Below are positions 10,540 through 20,796 of a stretch of 64,000 nucleotides of DNA, one piece after another. The stretch covers positions 558,001 to 622,000 of the forward strand of contig JAJEKV010000224.1 in assembly GCA_021234155.1 (NCBI GenBank), given 5' to 3'. The number at the start of each line of letters is the position of its first letter. The stretch's first letter is position 1. The DNA comes from Isoetes taiwanensis. Taxonomy: Eukaryota > Streptophyta > Lycopodiopsida > Isoetales > Isoetaceae. A model generated the notes under the pieces. That model saw only the letters and a list, made by a program, of their open reading frames with translations, made no database searches and was not told the origin of the DNA. Both the position numbers and the translations under genes were made by a program.

Positions 10540-11222
10540 ATTAGCATAATGTTTTGTTTTACAAGGTATTGGTTTCGATTCTACAATGTAGTCTTTGCAA
10601 AACTCCCTTTTTGTTTCCTTCCTAAGATTTGCCGCAGATTCAAGTTTAGGCCCTCTGTTTGCTTCCAACTCTTGGATATTCCTCGGCTGCCGGATTGTTC
10701 ATAGCAGACCCGGCCTTTAGCTTCAATCAACAAGCGCAGATTCTTATGCACACAACAGCGGATTATTCCACGCCCTTTTCCATGTCACGTGAGACCGGTC
10801 AACAAAGGGCCACAAGAATGCATTTATATTGTAGGTTTGGAAGTTTAATCGAACCATAAGTTGAATCATGCATTACCTTTAAGCTAGAGATGGAACATCC
10901 AAAATCATATGGATTGATAAACAATGGTGTCATTGTGAAGAGAGAAATAGTTGTAGCGGAAGTAACAATATGTAGCATAATAACGTGGGGTTTTCTTTGT
11001 GTTGCAAACTTTATGACTTTGAGAATAATGGGATCAATGCTCTATCTTTATGGTAACTTTTATTTATGTTCTATTTGTTTTATTGTGATCAAATTCAAAA
11101 AGCTACACAATTGATGAAAGCCTCAAATGAATTCTAGTTTTTTTCTGGTTTGAATTCTAAAATTTTTGTCACATCCCGGGGAGGGGGGCGATAAAGGCCC
11201 CGAAGGGGGCAAAAAATTTTTG
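10540..11222. other. Intergenic DNA, no gene seen
   Basis: No credible gene is visible. A short piece near 10,970 resembles the dispersed repeat seen at 8080. Otherwise I see no structure. Confidence 0.4.
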
Positions 11223-11867
11223 CAACACAAACCATTAACATCCAACATATAAAAATTAAATCCCCAACACATAACAACCAACACATAACAACCAATACAT
11301 AACAACCATTGACATTAACAACCAACACATAACTATCATTGACATTAATTAACACAAACATTGGGTCCAACACATTTAAATTAAAATCCCCTTAAACCCC
11401 CTTTGGTTTGGGTGCATATTCACCGCGGGGGTTGACGTAGGGGCGGTGAGCCCTCATAATTGTATTTTGCACGCATTTAAATCAACACCATATAGTATTC
11501 CGCTTTGAAATCTTATAGTATTTTGCTAATCTTGTTATACAAAGATAGCAAATTTTGTACTTGCATACCCCACAAACGAGGAACTTTACGCACGCAGATA
11601 TAGATTAAAGAATAAGGGGTGAATATGCCTATCCAACAAACTCTCGTTCTGAGTCACCCCCGCGGTGAATATGCACCCAAACCAAAGGGGGTTTAAGGGG
11701 GATTTTAATTTAAATGTGTTGGACCCAATGTTTGTGTTAATTAATGTCAATGATAGTTATGTGTTGGTTGTTAATGTCAATGGTTGTTATGTATTGGTTG
11801 TTATGTGTTGGTTGTTATGTGTTGGGGGATTTAATTTTTATATGTTGGATGTTAATGGTTTGTGTTG
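11223..11867. mobile_element. Large fold-back MITE, 645 bp with about 211 bp arms
   Basis: The left arm 11,223-11,433 and right arm 11,655-11,867 are near-perfect reverse complements. Both begin CAACACAAACCATTAACATC at the outer end and finish with the CATATTCACCGCGGGGGT block inside. The outer half of each arm holds tandem copies of a GGTTGTTATGTGTT-type unit. The inner half matches the smaller element at 2109-2485. About 220 bases of spacer separate the arms. Nothing is encoded. The small frames on either strand here (such as 11134-11373 and 11665-11886) translate the two arms and so mirror each other. Confidence 0.88.
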
Positions 11868-12227
11868 GTTTTTTAAGGAGGTGTAGTTTCTTTTTTAAGG
11901 ATGTATTATTTTCTCAAGCCGTATAGTTTTTTGAAGGGATGCTTTTTTTAAGGTGGTGTTTTTTAAGGTAGTGTTTTTTTGAGGTGTGGTTTTTTATGGT
12001 TTTCTAAGGATCCACGTATGACCAAGTTGTCCACATGCCATTACTGCCACAAAATGGCAGCATACAAGAGCTATATGCATGCTTCACACACTTCACTAGC
12101 ATTTGACTTCATACGTGTGTGCGTGTGAGAGCTTGTAGAGCGTGAAACTTGAAGACTCCAACACTTGGCAACTTGTAGAAGACACATTGATATTAAGAAC
12201 CAAAGATGGGTTCATCAAGACCCCTCG

Positions 12228-12640
12228 GGGGTGGAGGTGGTGGTGGGGGTCCATACTCTTGGGCGTGCATTAGCGGTGTTGCCCACTATAGTAATTGCTG
12301 CATCTGATTTATCATCAGAGTCAGCCTTGTGTTGACGGCTTCAACTGACATGTCTTGTTCGTCATCGTGCTCCCGGCCGAATAGGTTCCTGGGCTGCCAA
12401 TGGTGTTGCCGGCCCTAGTTTTGAGACCCCGAGCCGGTGTTCCTGGCTGGAAGTATTAGTACCAGCATTGTTATTTAAGTTATACATCATATAACATCAT
12501 TTACAGGACAATTGTTGTTAACCATAAAAGAAATGAAGTTGAAATTCAACTTATAAGTTAACAATGAGTTAAGATAATTGATACATCAAAAGTTTTATAT
12601 TATAGAGGAGGTAATAGTACATGGAATTTTCCAGACATTT
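12228..12640 (-). mobile_element. Fragment of Ty3-type retrotransposon leader and gag start
   Basis: This stretch matches 33,190-33,590 at roughly 85% by eye over about 400 bases. It covers the first part of the gag coding region (12,230-12,460) and the leader upstream of it, including ATTCAACTTATAAGT. Only the beginning of gag is present, so it is a relic. It ends near a GC-richer unassigned segment at 12,650. Confidence 0.65.
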
Positions 12641-12678
12641 ATATACATAGGATAATATAAAGGGGGATGATGTTCATC

Positions 12679-12850
12679 GACGGGAGCCCTTCATGGACTT
12701 GAAGAAACTCTTCACGTCTTTGAGTCGGAGGCCCTCGCCGATGTTGCGCAGGATGTTCCTCGATGATCCACCTTCGAGAGCTCGAGCCATCTGAGGTGGG
12801 GGAAGTGGAGGTGTTGTTGCCGCGACGACCAATTGGTGCGTCTCTCAAGT
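12679..12850 (-). other. Unassigned short open frame, GC-rich
   Basis: A minus-strand frame of about 55 codons ends with TGA near 12,679. It includes PPLPPPQMARALEGG and a basic tail GLRLKDVKSFFKSMKGSRR. The PQMARALEG motif superficially resembles the C-terminal edge of a plant receptor-kinase domain, but nothing upstream supports a kinase. Two other minus-strand frames overlap it. I cannot assign a product. Confidence 0.2.
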
Positions 12851-13184
12851 GGCCCGTGACGAAGGCGAGGCTGTAGAGGACCATGGATCTTTTGAAGAGA
12901 ATGATATGATCCATGTTGTTGTGCAATTTGGCGTACTGCCCAAAACCTGATAGTCCTCACCTCATGGGCACTCACAACAAAATGCCAATTAAAGAGCAGT
13001 TCTCCTTGCCTTAGAACACTCGGCATAGAGTCACACTATGTATAGACCCATCACCCGTCCTATGGCCCATTGTAAGGTCCATGAGAACGTTAAAATAATA
13101 TTTATTTATTGATGCGATAACACCAACCAAGAAAAAAACAACAAACCACATAAATCATAATCAAATGCTTGTAACCAACGGGGA

Positions 13185-15659
13185 TCAATCTCTAGGCAAC
13201 GTTATTCGTAGCGACGACACTCTGCCGGTTGAAGAAGCCTCCTGCGTTGACGAAGTCTCCTGTGTTGACTCGGCCCATGTCACCATCGCTTCCCTGTTAT
13301 CCATGAGCACTACTGCAGGAAGTGGAAGGGTTCCTTGTAACATCTGCAAAATCACAAACATTTTAGGTCTTGCACAAGGATCTGCTTGAAGACATAGCTT
13401 GGCAGTCGTCAGCATCCTATTTGCTTCTTCTTCATTCACTGAATCTTTTGGCAAGCTGCTGTCGATCAATGTCTCCTCTCCTGCAATTTCGTACACAGAT
13501 TTTCCCTTGGTCCTTTTGCCGCTTAAGATTTCAATCAGTACCTTGCCAAAGCTGTAAACATCAGACTTATCCGTGAAACTGCCATCCAAACTTTCGGGTG
13601 CAATATACCCAAAAGTGCCCCTTATGTTCGCTGTAACGTCGAAACTCTGATCTCTGCTCATCAGCCGAGATATTCCAAAATCACAGATTTTGGGTGTGAA
13701 TCTTTCGTCCAATAGAATGTTTTGGGGCTTCAAATCAAGATGAATCACTTTTTCTTTGCAGCCATCATGCAGATAAGCCATGCCTGTCGCCACTCCAATA
13801 GCAATATTGAACCTAGTTTGCCAAGGAAGAGGTTCTGCAGCATCAAAGATCCATTTGTCTAAAGACCCATTCACCACATACTCACAAATTATCGCTCTGT
13901 GGGAGCCCTCTGCGCAAAAACCCAACAGCCGAACAAGGTGAAGATGGTGAATTTGGCTGAGAATTGATACTTCGGCATAAAACTGTTTCATCTTGTGATT
14001 GGAATTCTCCAGCATTTTCACTGCAATTTCAGCCCCGTTTAGGAGGCCTTTATACACCGATCCAAATCCTCCACCGCCGAGTTTCTCCTCAAACCCATGG
14101 GTAATTTCCTCAAGCTCCCTGTAAGAAAATCTTCTTACCATTAGTTCGGCTAGAGGGATATCCAGCTCTTCCTCCTTCTCATGTTTTCTTCTTTCCCTAA
14201 CTGTGCAGAAGATAAGAAGAGATGCAAGTGCCAAGAGGAGAACGCTTCCAACTGCAAGTCCTATAAAGAGTACTTTGTTGCTGGAACTTTTTCGCAACTT
14301 GAGAAAACAAATTAAATTCCTTCCAGCACTTGTTTGAATTAGAGTATGCACCTCTTGTACAGGAAAGCAAGAATGCGGGGGTCGGAAGAAGACAGCATTG
14401 CAAGAGCAATTCTTGAGGCACAAGCGTTTGCATTCTTCCTCTGTTTCAACCTTATGTGGGGTGCTGTAATTGTTAGCAAAATAATCAATACCATCTAATC
14501 TGGTGAAGGAAGCGTCTGTACTGGGACAACTGGCTTTGCCATGTTTGGGCTGGCAACCGGCATCCTGATCCACCCTGTTGAAAGAACTTAAGCAGTCAAC
14601 ACAATCCCCTTTTTCCCTGTTGCATACACCATATGCCCCGCAAGAATTTGGCAGATCGCATTTATTATAAGAAAACCTAGCCATTTCCTTCCACGTTTTA
14701 TCTGATTCTTGCCAACTACGCAGAACAACATTGCCATCAGTTTGTAACTTCAAGAATGTAGCATAATTAAGGTTCTCTGTGGTATAGCTGAAAACCTTTC
14801 TGGGGCTCGATATGTTGGAGCACTCTGGGGTTCTAATTTCGTGAAAACTATTGACTGCAGACAAGTTGGATCTTAAATCTAGACTGGTACCTCCTCCCTT
14901 ACTCCAACAAAGGGCAGCATATGCTAAGGAAGAGTTTGCATATGTAGCAGACTTTAAATTGTCAGCTCCAGAAGTGGTGAAAACCCAATAGGGCAGAGAA
15001 TCGGAGGAGTTATAAAAGAGTGCAATACCTGCAGGCTCCATAACAAGGGAATAAGCTCCTTGGGATGAATTGGTATCAGAAACCCAGCTAACAAGTCTGC
15101 TTCCTCTTGTCAATACCTGAGAAAGTGCAAGGGTATCTGTTGGATAATCCCAGCTAGCCCATTCCATAGTCTTATTATCATCTTTGAGCAGAACCATCCC
15201 TCCCCGCGAACGTATTTCCAAGTATTGAACTCCTTTGCCGGTAGAATTGGTGGTCCAAACAAGTCTTTTGTCTGCATCTCGAAGAGAGAGGTTTCCTCCT
15301 TCGTCAAAGAGCAGAGAAGCATTCTCCCTTACAGGATCATTGCGGTTAGCAGTCCACAACACCTGAGCAGGGCCGAAACTTTTTGTGTCATTTCTATATG
15401 CAACAAGGGAGAGCGTGTATGCATCGGATGTGAAGTTGACAAACCATAGGCCTATTAGCACACTAGAACTATTTCGATTATTTCTGAATCCAGTAAATCT
15501 TCCAGTCAATCTCGGTCCGGTGCCCAAAGAATAGAGAGTGCCATTATTCGCAACCTCCTTCCCAGTACCATAGTAAATGGGATTGTATGTCCATGTAGAA
15601 TTTTGTGCATGGGTGGGGAGGAGATTGCATAGGACTAGCAGAAGAAGAAGCTGCTCCAT
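13185..15659 (-). CDS. G-type (bulb-type) lectin S-receptor-like serine/threonine kinase
   Basis: A single-exon 824-residue membrane receptor kinase. I chose the ATG at 15,659 because it begins a typical signal peptide (MEQLLLLLVLCNLLPTHA). The frame stays open 86 codons further upstream, but that part is unlike the family. Order of domains: signal peptide 1-18; bulb-type lectin region about 30-230 with many Asn-linked glycosylation sites; Cys-rich EGF-like region 334-378; PAN/apple domain about 380-450; membrane helix 462-485; kinase about 510-785. Kinase landmarks are the glycine loop 528-533, Lys548, HLD at 640-642, DFG at 660-662 and APE at 687-689. Catalytic-loop HLD instead of HRD makes it a non-RD kinase, a class often linked to immune receptors. 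It should act at the plasma membrane; the ligand is unknown. A paralogue lacking the kinase lies 5 kb away. Confidence 0.95.
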   Translation of the reverse strand: MEQLLLLLVLCNLLPTHAQNSTWTYNPIYYGTGKEVANNGTLYSLGTGPRLTGRFTGFRNNRNSSSVLIGLWFVNFTSDAYTLSLVAYRNDTKSFGPAQVLWTANRNDPVRENASLLFDEGGNLSLRDADKRLVWTTNSTGKGVQYLEIRSRGGMVLLKDDNKTMEWASWDYPTDTLALSQVLTRGSRLVSWVSDTNSSQGAYSLVMEPAGIALFYNSSDSLPYWVFTTSGADNLKSATYANSSLAYAALCWSKGGGTSLDLRSNLSAVNSFHEIRTPECSNISSPRKVFSYTTENLNYATFLKLQTDGNVVLRSWQESDKTWKEMARFSYNKCDLPNSCGAYGVCNREKGDCVDCLSSFNRVDQDAGCQPKHGKASCPSTDASFTRLDGIDYFANNYSTPHKVETEEECKRLCLKNCSCNAVFFRPPHSCFPVQEVHTLIQTSAGRNLICFLKLRKSSSNKVLFIGLAVGSVLLLALASLLIFCTVRERRKHEKEEELDIPLAELMVRRFSYRELEEITHGFEEKLGGGGFGSVYKGLLNGAEIAVKMLENSNHKMKQFYAEVSILSQIHHLHLVRLLGFCAEGSHRAIICEYVVNGSLDKWIFDAAEPLPWQTRFNIAIGVATGMAYLHDGCKEKVIHLDLKPQNILLDERFTPKICDFGISRLMSRDQSFDVTANIRGTFGYIAPESLDGSFTDKSDVYSFGKVLIEILSGKRTKGKSVYEIAGEETLIDSSLPKDSVNEEEANRMLTTAKLCLQADPCARPKMFVILQMLQGTLPLPAVVLMDNREAMVTWAESTQETSSTQEASSTGRVSSLRITLPRD

Positions 15660-16083
15660 CTCTCCAGAGAGAGAATTCTGACTGGGGATGCAGAGGACCC
15701 TTCTTTTTTTTTTGCCCTTTATCCTATAAACAAAAAGCAAATGTGAAAGAATAGACGCCTTGAAGATAAATAGAAAATTAAAGCAGATGGAGCCTACCAC
15801 ACTCAATGACAATAAGGCATCAGGGATGGATGTTATAGCTAGCCTACCACCCATCGCGCTAAATGTCGGACGTGGGCATGTTATAGCCAGCCTTAAGAAA
15901 ATCCGCAAAGCCCACAAAAACGCCGTGTAATTTTTTTTGGGCGTGGCTATAACATGTCAAAGACACGAACCACGGATATACCCGTGACTATAACACGACG
16001 ACATCCGATATATACGACGTTCTGCCTACCACACCCAATTAAGGAGAATAATAAGACATCCGGCAGTATGTTATAGCCTACCA
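15660..16083 (-). promoter_or_regulatory. Upstream region of the lectin receptor kinase with about 51 bp repeat units
   Basis: The first 190 bases upstream of the start match the upstream region of the broken paralogue (21,621-21,780). Beyond that both copies carry units of about 51 bp, each starting GCCTACCAC and containing AATAAGRCATC and GTTATAG. In this copy 173 bases (15,851-16,023) are inserted between two GCCTACCAC repeats. Homology to the paralogue stops at 16,083, where a Helitron-like 5' end begins. No TATA box can be assigned with confidence. Confidence 0.55.
15851..16023. mobile_element. 173 bp TIR-like insertion in the receptor-kinase upstream region
   Basis: The segment is flanked by a direct 9-base repeat GCCTACCAC (15,842-15,850 and 16,024-16,032). 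The paralogous upstream region (21,797 onward) has that 9-mer once and reads straight through, acting as an empty site. The ends are imperfect inverted repeats of about 40 bases sharing TCGGA and TGTTATAG. A 9-base duplication with inverted ends is the pattern of Mutator-like MITEs. Caution: the 9-mer also begins each local tandem unit, so expansion and divergence of those units could mimic this. Confidence 0.5.
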
Positions 16084-16200
16084 TCTTATCTTATATTATA
16101 ATGTTATAGTGTATTGATTGGATCCAGCCCTAAATTGGAGGGCTGATATTCATCCTCCTAGATCTGACGGCTTAGGGTCTTCTATTACCTCAAGCGTGGC
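16084..16200 (+). mobile_element. Helitron-like 5' end
   Basis: The plus strand at 16,089 reads TCTTATATTATAATGTTATA, identical to the 5' end of the element at 7642. The next 60 or so bases are related (GCCCTAAWTTGGA..., then GGATG/ATCC blocks). It sits exactly where homology between the two receptor-kinase upstream regions ends (16,083). The start could be 16,084 or 16,089. I did not find the matching hairpin-CTAG 3' end downstream on this strand, so the element is truncated or diverged. Confidence 0.5.
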
Positions 16201-17834
16201 TGATTCTTATGCTCTCACTCCCTCGATTTAGGGTTGTCTGGGCTCAATACAATGTCCGCTTCGAATCTCGCTATAATCTCAGGTAAGCCGACATCGCCAA
16301 GAGCATCTACTGCTGGAAGTGCAGGCTGATTTGTGACTATTTTAACTATAACACCAGATTAGTGTAGCACCAGGTCATCGTCCCCTTTGAGCAGCAGGTG
16401 CAGTTCTACACTCAACTGAGACACGCACAGGCAGATTTTGCAGGAGGTATGATTGCCACAATCCATCTCAGAAGGTTTCAACATGCATCCTTTGCCTTGT
16501 GATATTTAGACAAATGGAGGACAGAATGACATTGTGCAACATGGTTGTAGAAGCTAGAAGTAAAAATGGCGTGATTGCATCTCAATGCCGTTGCCTGTGT
16601 TGGCTTTATCTACCAAAGGTGAAAGATATTCTGCATGGCTGCATAGAGCTAGAACGAGGCTGGTCATATTCTGGGAATGATTAGTTCATTCTAACAAAAT
16701 GTCAGTTCCTTCTTGTGATTTAAGAGTGCACCTTCATGTGATTCAAGAGTGCTCCAGATAAATCCTACTGCACCATTTTTGAAGAAAATGGCGGAGCTTA
16801 GAGAAGCATGAGGGAGCATATCTTTTTTTTTAGAATGACAGGGATGAGCAAGAAAACTTAGGGATGACATAGCCTCTAGATTATAACAGTGGATGTGGAA
16901 TAAACAGCGGTCTTCAAAGTTGCCATCAATTAGAAACTTCTGCATCCTATGTAAGTTAGAAAGAAAAAGAAAAGATGTTTATTCTGTCATGTAAATTTAT
17001 TCCCAATCTTTTGATGTATTTCTTACCTAGGATTTGAATCTAAATCTGAATGTATGACTCCGTAATCCTGGAACCAGGAGAATTATTTGTTGGAGAACTA
17101 AATTGTAATGATCTTTTGATGCGCAGTCGTGGGAGGTATAGGCAATTGCATATCTCATTTGAAGGCAAAGAATAGGAAGCAATTTCTTAAACTTCAGAAC
17201 CCGATCCATCTATTGAGATCCTTAAGCAGAGATGTGCTGGTCTCTATGCCCGAGCTCCCTTGGAATAACATGCAATTTTCCTCAGCTTAGCAACCTGTAA
17301 TTTTCCTCAGTTTAGCATGGCAGTGGTAGTAACAGCTTAGCATAGCAGTTGTAGTAATCTTCTTTCTGGTACTTTTCTTAATGGCTAGAGTAACTCAGTG
17401 GAGGAAAATAAAGAGATATCGATTGTGGGCATGTTTTTGATGGCTCTTCAGTTAAGGCGAAGCAAATCTAGCTGAACTTGATCATTTAGATCTTTTCCAA
17501 GTGACAGACTTCCAATGGACAGAAACTGACCTGCATCAAGAAGGAATGCATCTACATAGTTAAAACGAAGAGCCAGAGTCAATAGATGGTATTATATTCT
17601 CATATTTTCTGAAGGTACAAACAACAAATGGACTGGCTTAAATTCAATCAAAACAGGAGCGTTTTCACTACGGTTGCCAATACAGACAATATTTTTTTGC
17701 TATCCAAATAGGGAGGCAGGGGAGATAAAGAGCAATGTGTTGAAGCTGGGTACATCTTTGCTTCATGATGTTTTGAAGATATGCAAGCAACATCATTAGA
17801 TAGTTTCTTCGTTCACTGCAGTTTATAAGAACAC
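16201..17834. other. Intergenic DNA, no gene recognised
   Basis: Short open frames occur (such as 16,499-16,684 plus) but none has recognisable motifs or clean exon borders. From about 17,690 the sequence shares GGAGA...AAAGAGCAATG-type blocks with the following repeat region, so part of it may be an older duplicate of that unit. Confidence 0.35.
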
Positions 17835-19312
17835 TGTGTTGTTTTGAAGATTAGCCCATTATGGGTTGATAAAGGGACTTATGCCTATCTGTTTGCTGAC
17901 CCAGTTCGTCAATTAGGTGAATCTTTGAGTCTTCTGCCTTTTGTTATTCATCATGTTGTTGTTATGAAAAGAACTATACTCGAGTTGAAATTGTATTTCA
18001 GTTTCGATTGGAGAAGGTAAAGAGCAATGCGTTGAAGCGGTACATCCTTGCTTTATGAAGTTTTAAATGCAAGCGAAATTTGGTCATGAAATACTTTTTT
18101 CATCCAATGAAGTTTATAGGAACAATGTGTTGTTTTAGAAATTAATGCAGCATGGACTGATAAGGGACTTATGGTCTTATTCCCTTTGCTGATCCAGTTC
18201 GTCAATTAAATGTAGGTGAATTTCAACTCTTTTACCTTTGTTGTTCTTTATGTTGCCTGCTGTTGAATGGGCTATATTTAAGTTCAAATCGTTTTTCAGT
18301 TTCAATTTAAGATAAAGCGCGATGTGTTGAAGCTAGGTACATCCTTGCTTCATGGAGTTTCAAAGATGCAAGTAGCATTGTGTCATGAGATAGTCTCTTT
18401 GTTAAATAAAGTTTACAAGTTTTCTGTCTTCCTAAATCACATATATACTTATGTATTGGTATTGTTCCCTAAATCATATAAGACATTGAGCATACAATCA
18501 TTAACATTGCTTACCTTAGCCTGTTGACTGGGCTTAAAACTTCTAAACATGAGTATGAGCACAAATTTATAAAAGAAAAGTTAGCAAGATAAGCATTGCA
18601 AGCACCAAGTATAGTTTGGCAACGTTGTGCTACCAATCTGGAGGTTATGTACACAATGTAGAATATTAAGAATATTGAAGTAGAAGAGAACCAAATGGTT
18701 CATATGAAACATGTATGGTGTATTTGAATTTCATGTTGTGATAGTTTCTTTTGCTAGACATTATGCTTGCCAACAAGTGGGCTATGGTTGAGTTCGAAGG
18801 TAATAACATTTTTTTTGCAATTGTTACCTAATTATAAACATTGGCGTATAAGAACAACACTAATAACAATGGGCCAATTAACTCTACCTCATGCTCTTTA
18901 CTTGCACATATAGTAAAAAACTTCAATCCACACAACCCAGCTAATGACTTATTCAATAGCCAATCACTTGAAGTAGATTTAACTGATTTTATTTCTATAC
19001 AACTGACATGAAGGAGCAATGCCTCGGCTATGGTTATGCAAGGTGTTTGTGGTGAGCCATGTCTATGGCTTTGGAGATGACGTGAAGCTAATGCGCACTT
19101 GAAGCAGAATACAATGTGTTGAGAATTTGGTAGATCGCATTTATTATAAGAAAACCTAGACATTTCCTTCCACGTTTTATCTGATTCTTGCCAACTAGGC
19201 AGAACAACATTGCCATCAGTTTGTAACTTCAAGAATGTAGCATAATTAAGGTTCTCTGTGGTATTGCTGAAAACCTTTCTGGGGCTCGATATGTTGGAGC
19301 ATTCTGGGGTTC
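17835..19312. repeat. 1.48 kb tandem duplication, unit 1
   Basis: Unit 1 matches unit 2 (19,313-20,796) in order and almost base for base, at an offset of 1478-1482 bases. A 67-codon frame at 18,324-18,527 is repeated identically at 19,805-20,008. The unit ends with a 190-base fragment of the receptor-kinase ectodomain (19,122-19,312, minus). The junction at 19,312/19,313 cuts that fragment in mid-sequence, as expected for a simple tandem duplication whose right end lay inside the pseudogene. The unit encodes nothing I recognise outside the fragment. Confidence 0.9.
19122..19312 (-). pseudogene. Receptor-kinase ectodomain fragment carried in duplication unit 1
   Basis: On the minus strand this encodes part of the ectodomain just before the EGF-like region (NVVLPSWQESDKTWKEM, then NKCDLPNS). 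It is almost identical to the corresponding part of the pseudogene at 20,606-21,620. It is a passenger of the 1.48 kb tandem duplication with no start codon or kinase of its own. Confidence 0.85.
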
Positions 19313-20796
19313 TGTGTTGTTTTGAAGATTAGCCCATTATGGGTTGATAAAGGGACTTATGCCTATCTGCTTGTCTGACCCCAATCAATTAGGTGAATCT
19401 TTGAGTCTTCTGCCTTTTGTTATTCATCATGTTGCTGCTATGAAAAGAACTATACTCGAGTTGAAATTGTATTTCAGTTTCAATTGGAGAAGGTAAAGAG
19501 CAATGCGTTGAAGCTAGGTAGATCCTTGCTTTATGAAGTTTTAAGGATGCAAGCGAAATTTGGTCATGAAATATTTTTTTCATCCAATGAAGTTTATAGG
19601 AACAATGTGTTGTTTTAGAAATTAACGCAGTAATGGGTGATAAGGGACTTATGGTCTTATTCCCTTTATTGATCCGGTTAAATCAATTAAATGTAGGTGA
19701 ATTTCAACTCTTTTACCTTTGTTGTTCTTTATGTTGCCTGCTGTTGAATGGGTTATATTTAAGTTCAAATCGTTTTTCAGTTTCAATTTAAGATAAAGCG
19801 CGATGTGTTGAAGCTAGGTACATCCTTGCTTCATGGAGTTTCAAAGATGCAAGTAGCATTGTGTCATGAGATAGTCTCTTTGTTAAATAAAGTTTACAAG
19901 TTTTCTGTCTTCCTAAATCACATATATACTTATGTATTGGTATTGTTCCCTAAATCATATAAGACATTGAGCATACAATCATTAACATTGCTTACCTTAG
20001 CCTGTTGACTGGGCTTAAAACTTCTAAACATGAGTATGAGCACAAATTTATAAAAGAAAAGTTAGCAAGATAAGCATTGCAAGCACCAAGTATAGTTTGG
20101 CAACGTTGTGCTACCAATCTTGGAGGTTATGTACACAATGTAGAATATTAAGAATATTGAAGTAGAAGAGAACCAAATGGTTCATATGAAACATGTATGG
20201 CGTATTTGAATTTCATGTTGTGGTAGTTTCTTTTGCTAGACATTATGCTTGCCAACAAGTGCGCTATGGTTGAGTTCGAAGGTAATAACATTTTTTTTGC
20301 AATTGTTACCTAATTATAAACATTGGCGTATAAGAACAACACTAATAACAATGGGCCAATTAACTCTACCTCATGCTCTTTACTTGCACAAATAGTAAAA
20401 AACTTCAATCCACACAACCCAGCTAATGACTTATTCAATAGCCAATCACTTGAAGTAGATTTAACTGATTTTATTTCTATACAACTGACATGAAGGAGCA
20501 ATGCCTCGGCTATGGTTATGCAAGGTGTTTGTGGTGAGCCATGTCTATGGCTTTGGAGATGACGTGAAGCTAATGCGCACTTGAAGCAGAATACAATGTG
20601 TTGAGAATTTGGCAGATCGCATTTATTATAAGAAAACCTAGACATTTCCTTCCACGTTTTATCTGATTCTTGCCATCTAGGCAGAACAACATTGCCATCA
20701 GTTTGTAACTTCGAGAATGTAGCATAATTAAGGTTCTCTGTGGTATTGCTGAAAACCTTTCTGGGGCTCGATATGTTGGAGCATTCTGGGGTTCTA
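19313..20796. repeat. 1.48 kb tandem duplication, unit 2
   Basis: This is the second copy of the unit at 17,835-19,312, differing by scattered substitutions and a few single-base indels. Its right end runs without a break into the receptor-kinase pseudogene, so unit 2 holds the original junction and unit 1 is the derived copy. Confidence 0.9.

Noticed and set aside
10195-10540. Overlapping frames in the 10.3 kb region
   Set aside because: They are translations of the TGCATG microsatellite.
11134-11926. Similar small proteins on opposite strands
   Set aside because: They are the two arms of one inverted repeat read in opposite directions.
15660-15917. Upstream 86-codon extension of the receptor kinase
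   Set aside because: The downstream ATG at 15,659 starts a clear signal peptide and the extension reads through promoter repeats shared with the paralogue.
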